The notes under the pieces are model-generated. The model did no database searches. It was not told the DNA's origin and saw only the letters and a program-made list of their open reading frames with translations. Source: Candidatus Kapaibacterium sp. (lineage in GTDB: Bacteria > Bacteroidota > Ignavibacteria > Kapaibacteriales > UBA4661). From it: a stretch of DNA of 64,000 bases. The position numbers were made by a program, and so were the translations under genes. Shown in pieces: positions 10,102 through 19,807 of the stretch (position 1 is the stretch's first letter; each line of letters begins with the position of its first letter). The stretch is from contig JANYIG010000093.1 of assembly GCA_025358765.1 (NCBI GenBank), positions 1-64,000 of the forward strand, written 5' to 3'.

Positions 10102-10150
10102 AAAAAACGCCGCATGGAAAAACTTCTAAGAGTCCTTTTTATGCGGCGTT
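10102..10150 (-). terminator. Rho-independent terminator of the 126-aa secreted protein
   Basis: 10-bp stem AACGCCGCAT/ATGCGGCGTT followed by T-run on the minus strand. Confidence 0.65.
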
Positions 10151-10204
10151 GAGAGAATGCGTGGTGATAGCGTTGTTGCTATCGAAATTGGCGGCAAACG
10201 TTTA

Positions 10205-10585
10205 TTAGTTCATCATTTTGAACGAGAACGGAATGCGAACCGCACTGCCGTTATACTCTGGTGAGAATTTATATTTGCTCACGGCATCCGTAGCTGCGCT
10301 AATCAAGTCTTTCATCAAAAATGTTTTGCTTTCGTCTGCTAATTCATAGTTGGTTGCGACAATCCTACCGTCTTGACCAATATAAACCAAAATATCAAAC
10401 TGTCCTTCAATCTGGCGCTGCAATGCGATTTGGGGATATTGAAGCGCCTTTTTGAGTGCTACAACATCTTCCTTTAAAATCGTTTTACTGTTAAAATCAA
10501 TCGCCGTGTTTTGAGCGAACGCTACTTGTGAACCGATAACGGCAACTGCTACAAGAGCAAGGGTAGTAAAAAATGTGCGTTTCAT
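10205..10585 (-). CDS. Secreted protein resembling a TonB C-terminal domain
   Basis: Signal peptide MKRTFFTTLALVAVAVIGSQVAFAQ; LQRQIEGQFDILVYIGQDGRI...SKYKFSPEYNGSAVRIPFSFKM resembles TonB_C. Confidence 0.5.
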   Translation of the reverse strand: MKRTFFTTLALVAVAVIGSQVAFAQNTAIDFNSKTILKEDVVALKKALQYPQIALQRQIEGQFDILVYIGQDGRIVATNYELADESKTFLMKDLISAATDAVSKYKFSPEYNGSAVRIPFSFKMMN

Positions 10586-10847
10586 AACAAAATTCCTTAA
10601 AATAACATTGGTGAAATATGAACTGTATTTTCTTGTTTGTGATTTATACGATTATATTGCTGATAAAGTTTCAATGTTTTTCGCAATATTTTTTCATCAA
10701 TCGTTCTTCTTTTCTATAGTTTAACGAATCCTTGAAAAAAAAGTTTCACAAAATATTCTACCTTCAAAAAAAATGATGGTGTTGTTTATTTGCGCGGCAT
10801 GGGAAATTTTCGGAAGTTCATAACACTACTATTATATTTATGGCTAT

Positions 10848-10978
10848 TAGAGTTTATTCCGATTATTGTACAGGGCTGTCATGCCAACCCCAGCCTTCGC
10901 TGGGGTTGGCATCCATAGTCCGCACTACCTCTGGCTGGGGACTGGAATGACATTCAAAAGTAATCGGAATAAACTCTA
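10848..10978. repeat. MITE/REP-like element with 18-bp terminal inverted repeats enclosing a 14-bp-stem hairpin
   Basis: TAGAGTTTATTCCGATTA (10848-10865) / TAATCGGAATAAACTCTA (10961-10978); inner stem ATGCCAACCCCAGC-CTTC-GCTGGGGTTGGCAT (10881-10912). Confidence 0.7.
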
Positions 10979-10998
10979 CTGAACATATTGGAGATTTG

Positions 10999-11661
10999 AT
11001 GTTTACCGGACTTATTGAAGAACTTGGCACGGTACGCGGTGTACGCAAGCAAGGAAGCGGCATTCGGATGATTGTTGAAGCACACATCATTATGGATGAT
11101 GTGAAAATTGACGATTCTATTTCCATCAACGGTGCATGTCAGACGGTCGTGGCGCTAACTGCAACCACGTTCGAGGTGGAAGCGGTTGAAGAAACCTTGA
11201 TGAAAACAACACTTGGCGGTTTTGCTGTAGGCAAACGGGTGAATTTGGAGCGTGCTATGCGGTTAGGGGGACGGATGGGCGGACATCTTGTGCAAGGACA
11301 CGTGGATACGAGCGGTACGGTAGCTCGCATTGAGCAAAAACAAGGCAGTTGGCTTTTGACAATTAATTTTCCCGTGAATTATGCCCGGTATGTCATCCCC
11401 GTTGGCTCTGTCTGTATTGACGGTGTAAGCCTTACGACGGCTCGCGTAGAGGGTGCAAGTTTTACTGTTTCCATTATTCCCCACACGTGGGCACATACAA
11501 CGCTCAATGAACTCCGCCCGGGAGCCGCTGCCAATCTTGAGTTTGATGTGATTGGGAAATACGTCGAAAAAATGTTGCAATCAGGAGTTGTGCAGATGCC
11601 GAATGCAGAGCAACCGCAAGGCTCCATGACGGAGGGCTGGTTAGCGAGTATGGGGTATTGA
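10999..11661 (+). CDS. ribE: Riboflavin synthase alpha subunit
   Basis: MFTGLIEELGTV..., DSISINGACQTV, GGHLVQGHVDTSG, SVCIDGVSLT. Confidence 0.93.
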   Translation: MFTGLIEELGTVRGVRKQGSGIRMIVEAHIIMDDVKIDDSISINGACQTVVALTATTFEVEAVEETLMKTTLGGFAVGKRVNLERAMRLGGRMGGHLVQGHVDTSGTVARIEQKQGSWLLTINFPVNYARYVIPVGSVCIDGVSLTTARVEGASFTVSIIPHTWAHTTLNELRPGAAANLEFDVIGKYVEKMLQSGVVQMPNAEQPQGSMTEGWLASMGY

Positions 11662-11689
11662 GAAGGAATATAGAAGAAAATCCGTTCGT

Positions 11690-12115
11690 TTATATCGTAG
11701 TGTTGTTTTCCGTCGGGATGCGTTTCCTGCCCATGTACCCTGCCTGAACACTATGATAATGGGTGAGTTCTGGCTCATCGCTGCGCCAGCAGAGCAATAC
11801 TTCTTCGTCGTTAATACGAGCAGGGAAATCTACTAACCCAATCGTAAAATTCCAGTCTTTGAAGAAGCACCCTAATTCTTCTAATTCACTCATATAACTC
11901 TCCAAACGGCTTCGGAGTACGGAAAACTCATGGTGTTCCTGTTCATCTTGTTCGTCGGACACAAGCAATTGTCGCATGGAACGACTTGTATCCAAAATAT
12001 CTTCCACAATTTTTTTCACAAGTGGCAGGGTTTTTGTGGCTTCGGCAGGCGTGAAATATTTTTTGAAGGACGGCGATGCTGGTTCGGAGGAGTTTTCTGA
12101 AATGTTCGTATTCAT
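11690..12115 (-). CDS. DUF2203 family protein
   Basis: YFTPAEATKTLPLVKKIVEDI..., LGCFFKDWNFTIGLVDFPARINDEEVLLCWRSDEPELTHYHSVQAGYMGR. Confidence 0.75.
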   Translation of the reverse strand: MNTNISENSSEPASPSFKKYFTPAEATKTLPLVKKIVEDILDTSRSMRQLLVSDEQDEQEHHEFSVLRSRLESYMSELEELGCFFKDWNFTIGLVDFPARINDEEVLLCWRSDEPELTHYHSVQAGYMGRKRIPTENNTTI

Positions 12116-12134
12116 AACGGGTACCTTCGTTTGA

Positions 12135-13229
12135 ATGGTGATACAGATGTTGGTTGTCTGCGATATTTATGGCAAATTTGGAAAATTTTTGTCAAACAAT
12201 CAGCCACTATTTTTCGACAAACTTTTTCAGAATCTTTTTCAGAACACGATTCGGTGCGTCGTCTGCACACCAGATTTGAGGCAAGAGACTCCTGTGGAAA
12301 CACTTGTAACATTATATTTTGACACATATCGGACGTACATCGCCCATTTGGAGCATACCGCGCAGGGACTATGTTTGTCGGGCATTCATGTGACGAATGC
12401 TCCCGTTGATCTCTCGCAGAACTTGGATGATGTGCGGGCATCCGTCGGGATGGAGGAAGTAGAACGGTGCTTGGAGCATCTGTCCGAACGCCATGAGCGT
12501 ATTGATGCCATTGCGGTTTCGTTAGATATGGACAGCGTTTTGGCATATCCGATTCCCTATTCACCAGCACTCACAAGCCAGCAACTCAGTGAATATGCGG
12601 CATTTGAGCTGATGCAACATGTTCCTGATGCTGACCCAAAACAGTTTTTTACGTCACTGTATCCGTTCCGCTCCGATGAAGATTCACCAATGGCATTTGC
12701 CGTCCACGTTGGCGCGAATGCGGCTTCTGTAGCGGTTCATGCGGCGGCGGTGCTTCGGAGTACGCTCCGACGGATAAGCGTTTCGCAGGCAGATGCTCAC
12801 AACGTTTTTGCGTATAATTATGCAGACGAGGCGCACAAAACCGTTGCACTCTGCGGCGTTCAGGACAAATACGTGGATATAAGCGTTCTCTGCAACAATA
12901 CAATTCTCGACGTTGCTACGCTTGAAGTCGATCACTTGTCGCCATCGTCACCGCTTGGAAGCGTTTGCAAGGCATACGTGCAAAATCTTGACGACGAACA
13001 AGGAATAACGCTCGATACAGCCTATTTTTTTGGAACAGATTTAACAAAAAATGACATAGACACGGTTCACCGCGAACTTTCTATGCCTGTGAAGCGTTTG
13101 AACCCGCTCAAAATGCTTACCTCAACACTTACACTCCGCGAACGGGAATATTGCTCCCGGATAGCGCATGTGCTTGTGCCGTCGGTCGGAAGCATGTTGC
13201 CGGAAGCGTTTGCAAGCATTCGGTTGTAG
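12135..13229 (+). CDS. Possible actin-fold (PilM-like) protein; start uncertain, possibly near 12293
   Basis: LYFDTYRTYIAHLEHTAQGLCLSG near the N-terminus and KTVALCGVQDKYVDISVLCNNTILD mid-protein resemble PilM strands; weak. Confidence 0.35.
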   Translation: MVIQMLVVCDIYGKFGKFLSNNQPLFFDKLFQNLFQNTIRCVVCTPDLRQETPVETLVTLYFDTYRTYIAHLEHTAQGLCLSGIHVTNAPVDLSQNLDDVRASVGMEEVERCLEHLSERHERIDAIAVSLDMDSVLAYPIPYSPALTSQQLSEYAAFELMQHVPDADPKQFFTSLYPFRSDEDSPMAFAVHVGANAASVAVHAAAVLRSTLRRISVSQADAHNVFAYNYADEAHKTVALCGVQDKYVDISVLCNNTILDVATLEVDHLSPSSPLGSVCKAYVQNLDDEQGITLDTAYFFGTDLTKNDIDTVHRELSMPVKRLNPLKMLTSTLTLREREYCSRIAHVLVPSVGSMLPEAFASIRL

Positions 13230-13312
13230 ATTTGGTTGCTGGTTGCTTGGTCATTGTTCTTGTTTTACATTTCGATACTCCACCTTTTTTATACCTTTAA
13301 ATCTCCACTGCC

Positions 13313-14668
13313 ATGATTATCCGTGCTTTCAAAAACTCCGTCGGGCTACGAATGTTCGTCATTGGTTTTTTAACGCTTGCAATGCTCATTCCAGCATGGT
13401 TGATAGAAAACTTGATTCAAGAACGCCAACAACGCCGCGACGAAGCGGTGCAGGAAGTAAGCGAAAAATGGGGTGGCGTGCAGACGGTTTCCGGTCCGGT
13501 GTTGTCCGTGCCGTACAAAACGCTTGCCCGCACGGAAACAACGGACGATAAGGGCGTGAAACATACCGAAATACATGAAATCATTACGTACACTCATTTG
13601 CTGCCTGAGAATCTGAACATCAAAGCGGATATTGTGCCAGAAGTGCGGTATCGAGGTATTTATGAGGTGATTTTGTACCACTCAGCGATTACGGTTGAAG
13701 GTGTATTTTCGTTTGCGCCATTCAAGGAATTGAATATTCCTGCAAAAGATATTCTCTGGAATGACGCGTTTTTGGCAGTGGGCATTGCCGACGTGAAGGG
13801 GATTAAAGATATCGTAAAAGTTCGTTGGAATGGTACAGAACTTCTTGCCAATCCGGGCATACCTTCAAGCGACGTTCTTGATGTGGGCATTACGGTCAAA
13901 CCTGCACTTTCCCAGGCAGATGTGGATGCAAACACGCAATACTCTGTCGCGCTCGACCTGAATTTGAACGGGAGTAGTGAACTTTATTTTGTCCCGGTCG
14001 GACGTGAAACAAAAACCACAGTGCGCTCCAAATGGGGTAATCCAAGTTTTGTTGGGCAGTTTTTGCCGGAAAACAGAACGGTGGAAGCCAGCACTTTTAG
14101 CGCTGATTGGAAGATTCTCCATTTGAACCGCAATTTTCCGCAAGCGTGGCGTGGAGCGCAATACAAGATTCAGCAATCTGCGTTTGGCGTAAAACTGTTG
14201 ATGGCGATTGATGAATATCAAAAAATTACGCGCACCGCAAAATATGCCATTATGTTTATTACACTTACGTTTTTGTCATTTTTTATGGCAGAAGTGTTGA
14301 CTAAGCGCGTTATTCATCCGATTCAGTACGTGCTTATCGGGCTTGCGCTGTCAATTTTCTATACATTATTGCTTTCATTGTCTGAGCAAATCAACTTTAA
14401 TCGTGCGTACGTGCTTTCCAGTGCGGCGATTATTGTACTGATAGCCGCCTACACGCGCAATGTTTTGGGTGGCAACCTCGCAACTGCCGTCATCACTGGG
14501 ATTCTTGTGACGCTGTATGGCTTCCTCTATATCGTTCTGCAATTGCAAGACTATGCACTATTATTGGGCAGCGTCGGGCTATTCGTGATTCTGGCAGTGG
14601 TGATGTACATTACACGGAAGATAGATTGGTTCTCGCTTGGCGGTTCAGGCGAGGATGCAGTGCCATAA
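13313..14668 (+). CDS. creD: Cell envelope integrity inner-membrane protein CreD
   Basis: SVGLRMFVIGFLTLAMLIPAWLIENLIQERQQRRDEAVQEVSEKWGGVQTVSGPVLSVPY; several C-terminal TM helices; TYGFLY-like motif LYGFLYIVLQLQDYALL. Confidence 0.9.
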   Translation: MIIRAFKNSVGLRMFVIGFLTLAMLIPAWLIENLIQERQQRRDEAVQEVSEKWGGVQTVSGPVLSVPYKTLARTETTDDKGVKHTEIHEIITYTHLLPENLNIKADIVPEVRYRGIYEVILYHSAITVEGVFSFAPFKELNIPAKDILWNDAFLAVGIADVKGIKDIVKVRWNGTELLANPGIPSSDVLDVGITVKPALSQADVDANTQYSVALDLNLNGSSELYFVPVGRETKTTVRSKWGNPSFVGQFLPENRTVEASTFSADWKILHLNRNFPQAWRGAQYKIQQSAFGVKLLMAIDEYQKITRTAKYAIMFITLTFLSFFMAEVLTKRVIHPIQYVLIGLALSIFYTLLLSLSEQINFNRAYVLSSAAIIVLIAAYTRNVLGGNLATAVITGILVTLYGFLYIVLQLQDYALLLGSVGLFVILAVVMYITRKIDWFSLGGSGEDAVP

Positions 14669-14755
14669 CTATTGTGTGAATGCCGTCTCCAATAGTCAGT
14701 ATGAAAATTCGTCTGTAAACTTTGCGGACGAATTTCTCTACCATTACCCTACATC

Positions 14756-15310
14756 ATGACTTCCATATTGACCTCAGAGGAACGAATAGCACTCCGAAAA
14801 GAATTGATGCTCTCCCACGACCGTTTATTGGTGGAAATAGAGTCGCTTTCGCCTGTGCAGATGAACGATAAGCCTAAACCCGAACAATGGTCTGCTGCAG
14901 AATGTCTTGAGCATATCATCAATGTTGACCTGTGGATTTTTCAGCAACTCTCCTCGTGTCGATTTTCGACGAATAACATCGAGGCGATGTCAACAGGATT
15001 AGCCGTGACCGAAAACGGCATTCTCACCATCATGGCAAATCGCAAAGAAACCATGAAAACACCGCCGTTTTTGGAGCCGAAGCTGCCCTATTATCAGAAA
15101 GAACTGCTTTTGAACCGTTTCGGCGCTACGAATACGGTACTCCAAGACTATGTGGCTTCGACCGATGACCATTTACACATCTTTTGCGCCGACCATCCCA
15201 TCTTTGGCGTAATAACGGGCTATCAATGGCTTGTATATCTGTATGCACACCGCCATCGGCACATTGAGCAGATACGGAGCGTGAGAGAAGATGCTGGTGC
15301 ATTTGCGTAG
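14756..15310 (+). CDS. DinB superfamily protein
   Basis: QWSAAECLEHIINVDLWIF..., AHRHRHIEQI. Confidence 0.7.
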   Translation: MTSILTSEERIALRKELMLSHDRLLVEIESLSPVQMNDKPKPEQWSAAECLEHIINVDLWIFQQLSSCRFSTNNIEAMSTGLAVTENGILTIMANRKETMKTPPFLEPKLPYYQKELLLNRFGATNTVLQDYVASTDDHLHIFCADHPIFGVITGYQWLVYLYAHRHRHIEQIRSVREDAGAFA

Positions 15311-15364
15311 TTCGTGTTTGCGTAAAAAGCATCCTCATTCTTGAATAATAGCATTCCCTTGATT

Positions 15365-16777
15365 ATGGATATCCTTGCAACAATCAAAACCCTCGAAGCC
15401 TTAGCAGACGTACCAGATGAGCAGCTCGCGTGGTTTATTGAAAACGCCGAACTGCAACGGTTTGCTGTTGGCGATTTTATGTTCACACCCGGTGCAGTGA
15501 TTGACGAAGTGCAGATTATTCTTGAGGGAAAACTTCGCATTTATTCTGTGCAAAACGGCACAGAACGCGAGTGGCTGACATATCAAGCGCTTTCTATACT
15601 CGGACAGCTGCCATATTCACGGATGAAAGCCGCCGTATCCTACGGACAAGTGCGGGAGCCAATAACGCTCCTTGCCTTGCACAAAAGCAAATTCCGTACA
15701 ATGATTTGCGACCAACACGAACTCACCCAAGCATTCGTAAGCGTGATGACCTCGCGGACGCGGGATTTCACAGCACTCCAACAACAAAGCGAAAAATTGA
15801 TGGCGCTTGGGAAGCTCTCTGCGGGGCTGGCACACGAACTGAATAACCCCGCCGCCGCTATTGTACGCTCGTCGCAAGAACTGAAAAAACATTTAAGCCT
15901 ACTTCCGGTTAATTTTAAAGCCGTGATGAGCATTCGTATGGAAGAGAAACATATTGATTGCATCAACAATACGCTCTTTCAGCGTTTGCAAGAGTACCAC
16001 ACAAATCCGTCACAGCCTTTGTCATTGCTTGAGAAAACGTCACGTGAAAACGACATTGCGGATTGGATGGACGACCATGACATTGTGGACGGCGTGGATA
16101 TGGCGGAAAATTACGTGGAATTTGATTTCACAATGGAGCATTTGAACGATATTTTTGAAGCAACAGGAGCCGCAAACGCTCAAGCAGTGCTGAAGTGGAT
16201 AGACGACAACCTGACCACAGAGCGTATGGTGACGGACATACAAGACGCATCAAAGCGTATCGGCGACCTTGTGCAGTCGGTGAAGTCGTACACGTACATG
16301 GACAAAGCGCAGGGAAAACAGACGGTGAATGTTCACGAAGGCATCAAAAACACAGTGACGATGCTGCACCACAAATTCAAGAAATTTAATGTGAAATTCG
16401 TGGAATCGTTCGACCCCAAAACGCCAGCGTTGGAGGGCTTCCCTGGTGAGTTGAACCAAGTTTGGACAAACTTGATAGACAATGCGCTTGACGCACTCGA
16501 AGACCAGAAACAGAGCGGCACGGGAATAGTCGAAGTCCAAACAAAGAACGATGGCGAGTTCCTCTGCGTCAATGTGATTGACAACGGCGGCGGCATTCCG
16601 CAGGATGTTCAAAATAACATTTTCGACCCCTTTTTTACGACCAAAGACATCGGCAAAGGCACGGGAATGGGCTTAGACGTGGTGCGGAAGATTGTGCTGC
16701 ATCATAACGCCGATATTCGTGTTTCCTCCAAGCCCGGACGCACGGAGTTTGCTTTGCGTTTTTTGGTAAAGGGGTAA
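15365..16777 (+). CDS. Cyclic-nucleotide-binding-domain sensor histidine kinase
   Basis: N-terminal cNMP-binding-like FAVGDFMFTPGAVIDEVQIILEGKLRIY; H-box LGKLSAGLAHELNNPAAA; N and G boxes ELNQVWTNLIDNALDAL, GTGMGLDVVRKIV. Confidence 0.85.
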   Translation: MDILATIKTLEALADVPDEQLAWFIENAELQRFAVGDFMFTPGAVIDEVQIILEGKLRIYSVQNGTEREWLTYQALSILGQLPYSRMKAAVSYGQVREPITLLALHKSKFRTMICDQHELTQAFVSVMTSRTRDFTALQQQSEKLMALGKLSAGLAHELNNPAAAIVRSSQELKKHLSLLPVNFKAVMSIRMEEKHIDCINNTLFQRLQEYHTNPSQPLSLLEKTSRENDIADWMDDHDIVDGVDMAENYVEFDFTMEHLNDIFEATGAANAQAVLKWIDDNLTTERMVTDIQDASKRIGDLVQSVKSYTYMDKAQGKQTVNVHEGIKNTVTMLHHKFKKFNVKFVESFDPKTPALEGFPGELNQVWTNLIDNALDALEDQKQSGTGIVEVQTKNDGEFLCVNVIDNGGGIPQDVQNNIFDPFFTTKDIGKGTGMGLDVVRKIVLHHNADIRVSSKPGRTEFALRFLVKG

Positions 16778-16855
16778 TTGCTCACAAGAAGGCTTGTTGA
16801 AGGTTGTCAACATTTTGCAAACTATGAAATCCATTATCGAACGGAGTTTTGACGC

Positions 16856-18532
16856 ATGAAACAACCCATTATCTTCTCGATTGACGACGACCCGCAGGTT
16901 CTTCGAGCCATCCAGCGCGACTTGCGGAACCAGTATCGCAAGGATTACCGTATTCTCAGCACGTCGTCGGCGCAAGAAGCACTCGACACGTTAGTGGAAC
17001 TCAAAAAACAAGGCGAAGTCGTGGCGCTGTTTCTGAGTGATCAACGAATGCCGGAAATGGAGGGCGTGGAATTCCTTGAAAAGGCTCGTGCATTGTACCC
17101 CGATGCAAAGCGTGTGCTGCTCACGGCGTACTCTGACACCGATGCAGCCATAAAAGCCATCAACGACGTGCGGCTTGATTATTACCTGCTCAAACCATGG
17201 GATCCACCCGAAGAAAAACTCTATCCAACGCTAAACGACTTGCTCGACGACTGGCATGCGGGTTATATCCCAGAATTTACGGGCAACCGTGTGGTGGGCT
17301 ACCAGTTTTCGCCGAAGTCGCATCATATCAAAGATTTTTTGGCGGGAAATCTTTTTCCGTACCAATGGCTCGACGTGGAAACCAGCGACAAAGCGCTTGA
17401 ACTCTTGCAATTGAATAGCATTGAGCACAAAGATTTACCCGCAATGTTTTTCGAGGATGGTTCATTTATCGTCAATCCACAATTGCCAGACATTGCACAA
17501 AAGTTAGGTTTGCAGCCGAAAGCAGCAAATTCAATGTATGATGTTGTCATTATTGGCGCAGGTCCGGCAGGGCTGGCAGCGGCAGTGTATGGCGCTTCGG
17601 AAGGTTTAAAAACCTTGCTTGTGGAGCGTCGTGCACCCGGTGGGCAGGCGGGAACAAGCTCACGGATTGAAAACTACCTCGGTTTCCCGACGGGATTAAG
17701 CGGTTCCGACCTTGCCCGTCGTGCTATTACACAAGCGACGCGTTTGGGAACGGAATTTCTGGTTCCACAGCAAGTGACTTCGATTCGTTTGCAGGACGGC
17801 TATAAAATCCTCATGCTCGCCGATGGACAGGAAATCAACACGCGCAGCGTAGTGGTGACAACGGGCGTGGATTACCGAATGCTCGAAACCAAGGGCGTGG
17901 GTGATTTCACCGGTGCAGGTGTGTATTACGGCGCAGCAACAACGGAAGCGGCAATTTGTAGCGACAAAGACGTGTACGTGGTGGGTGGTGGGAATTCTGC
18001 GGGGCAGGCAGCGGTTTATTTGGCGCGGTTTGCGCGGAATGTGTTCATTGTTATTCGCCGCGAAGACCTGACTGCCACGATGTCGTCGTATTTGATTGAC
18101 CAGATTGCAGGCATTGCAAACATTCAGGTGTTGCCAAAAACCGAAATCATTGAGGCGTTTGGCGAACACAATGGAGAAAACGAACGCTTGTCATGCCTCA
18201 TCATCGAAAACATTGACACGAAGGAAACGCGCAAAGTTCCAGCGGCGGCGCTATTCATCTTTATCGGCGCGAAGCCTTACACAGAGTGGCTTCCGAACGA
18301 TGTTGTGAAAGATGAGCGTGGATTTGTGTTCACTGGACGGGATTTAGTGGATGAAGATTCCTTCAAAAAACTCTGGAAGCGTGACCGAGAGCCGTATCTG
18401 TTGGAAACCAGCGTTCCCGGTATCTTCGCGGCGGGCGACGTTCGCTCAAGCGCCATGAATCGCGTTGCTTCTGCTGTTGGCGAAGGTGCAATGGCGATTA
18501 GTTTTGTTCACAAGTATTTGGCGGAGGTGTAG
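16856..18532 (+). CDS. Response regulator receiver fused to Trx-like and thioredoxin-reductase-like FAD/NAD(P) domain lacking CxxC
   Basis: Receiver FSIDDDPQVLRAIQ...LSDQRMPEMEG...LLTAYSD...LLKPWDPP; FAD motif VVIIGAGPAGLAAAVYGASEGLKTLLVERRAPGGQAG; NADPH motif VYVVGGGNSAGQAAVYLA; GIFAAGDVR. Confidence 0.9.
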   Translation: MKQPIIFSIDDDPQVLRAIQRDLRNQYRKDYRILSTSSAQEALDTLVELKKQGEVVALFLSDQRMPEMEGVEFLEKARALYPDAKRVLLTAYSDTDAAIKAINDVRLDYYLLKPWDPPEEKLYPTLNDLLDDWHAGYIPEFTGNRVVGYQFSPKSHHIKDFLAGNLFPYQWLDVETSDKALELLQLNSIEHKDLPAMFFEDGSFIVNPQLPDIAQKLGLQPKAANSMYDVVIIGAGPAGLAAAVYGASEGLKTLLVERRAPGGQAGTSSRIENYLGFPTGLSGSDLARRAITQATRLGTEFLVPQQVTSIRLQDGYKILMLADGQEINTRSVVVTTGVDYRMLETKGVGDFTGAGVYYGAATTEAAICSDKDVYVVGGGNSAGQAAVYLARFARNVFIVIRREDLTATMSSYLIDQIAGIANIQVLPKTEIIEAFGEHNGENERLSCLIIENIDTKETRKVPAAALFIFIGAKPYTEWLPNDVVKDERGFVFTGRDLVDEDSFKKLWKRDREPYLLETSVPGIFAAGDVRSSAMNRVASAVGEGAMAISFVHKYLAEV

Positions 18533-18542
18533 TGTGTCCTTC

Positions 18543-19748
18543 ATGACTATCGAGAACGCTCTCGACCTCTACACGTCGGTCCGAGAACGCTCCGTGGCTC
18601 TTTGCAAACCGCTTCAAGCGGAAGATTATGTTGTGCAACCTGTTGTAGAGGTTAGCCCACCCAAATGGCATCTTGGACACACCACGTGGTTTTTCGAGAC
18701 GTTTTTTTTGAAGCCGTATAAAACGGGCTATAAGGAATTTCATCCCGAATACAATTTCGTATTTAACTCATACTACGAAACGGTTGGTGCGAGGGTGCTA
18801 CGAACGGATAGAGGGAACCTCAGCCGCCCGTCGGTCAGCGATGTGTATGCGTACCGCGCTCACGTGGATGAGCAAATGCGAGCGTGGATTTGCAACGGTA
18901 TGGAGAGCATGGACAACAATGCAATGTCAGAGCTGACAAGCCTTCTGGAGCTTGGGTTGAACCACGAGCAGCAGCATCAAGAGCTTCTGGCAACTGACAT
19001 CAAATACATCTTTGGTCACAATCCACTTTTTCCGTCATATCAAACGCTGATTCCAGCATTACAAGGTTCTACGGGGTCTATGGGTTGGATTCGTGTTCCC
19101 GAAAACGTGTATGAAGTCGGCTACAAAGGTGATGGATTCTGTTTCGACAACGAATTGGGTGTTCACAAAGTATATATCCACGAGTTTCAGATTGCTGACC
19201 GTTTAGTGACAAATGCTGAATATCTTGAATTTATGCGCTCCGGCGGTTATAAAGATTTTCGTCACTGGCTCGGCGAAGGCTGGCAATGGGTAAACGATAA
19301 CACCGTGCAAGCACCAATGTATTGGTACGAGATTGATGGGCAATGGATGAACTATTCGCCCGACGGATTAAAACCTATTGCCCTCGATGAACCCGTCCAA
19401 CACGTGAGTTTTTACGAGGCAGATGCCTATGCTGCTTGGATTGGTGCGCGGCTGGCAACGGAGTTCGAGTGGGAAGTGGCTTCAAACCAGCTTCAACAGG
19501 AACCTCAGCATAAATTTCAGTACGGTGAACTCTGGGAGTGGACGAATAGCGCGTATTTACCGTATCCGGGCTTCACGAAGGCAGCGGGGGCGATTGGCGA
19601 GTACAATGGGAAATTCATGGTGAACCAAATGGTGCTGCGTGGCGGTTCGGTGGCTACGCCTGCCGGACATGCTCGCCGTACGTATCGGAATTTTTTTCAT
19701 CCACCGCTTCGCTGGCAGTTTATGGGCATTCGGCTTGTAAAGAGGTAG
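18543..19748 (+). CDS. egtB: Ergothioneine biosynthesis protein EgtB-like (hercynine oxygenase, DinB_2 + FGE-sulfatase)
   Basis: Iron motifs WHLGHTTWFFE and NHEQQHQELLATDIKY; C-terminal VLRGGSVATPAGHARRTYRNFFHPPLRWQFMGIRL. Confidence 0.92.
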   Translation: MTIENALDLYTSVRERSVALCKPLQAEDYVVQPVVEVSPPKWHLGHTTWFFETFFLKPYKTGYKEFHPEYNFVFNSYYETVGARVLRTDRGNLSRPSVSDVYAYRAHVDEQMRAWICNGMESMDNNAMSELTSLLELGLNHEQQHQELLATDIKYIFGHNPLFPSYQTLIPALQGSTGSMGWIRVPENVYEVGYKGDGFCFDNELGVHKVYIHEFQIADRLVTNAEYLEFMRSGGYKDFRHWLGEGWQWVNDNTVQAPMYWYEIDGQWMNYSPDGLKPIALDEPVQHVSFYEADAYAAWIGARLATEFEWEVASNQLQQEPQHKFQYGELWEWTNSAYLPYPGFTKAAGAIGEYNGKFMVNQMVLRGGSVATPAGHARRTYRNFFHPPLRWQFMGIRLVKR

Positions 19749-19807
19749 TGGACAGTGTGATGCCGCCGCTTCAGGAAACCTATTGTGCGTATTTTTTTAT
19801 AGATTTG

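Noticed and set aside
10979-10998. FMN (RFN) riboswitch before ribE
   Set aside because: No RFN conserved segments seen; only the TIR-bounded hairpin element precedes ribE
10863-11129. 88-aa minus-strand ORF over the MITE-like element and ribE start
   Set aside because: Antisense to confident ribE and composed of hairpin sequence; no family resemblance
12112-12570. 152-aa minus-strand ORF overlapping the PilM-like gene
   Set aside because: Composition looks like a shadow ORF (Arg/Ser/Pro-rich) and conflicts with the + strand gene; no recognisable motif
13313-14668. Isolated creD without creABC as an anomaly
   Set aside because: Standalone creD genes are common in Bacteroidota; not remarkable
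14756-19748. Enrichment of DinB-fold proteins (14756 DinB, EgtB DinB_2 domain, and 49011 fusion) as a functional cluster
   Set aside because: DinB-fold proteins are common; no evidence of functional linkage beyond EgtB-EgtD
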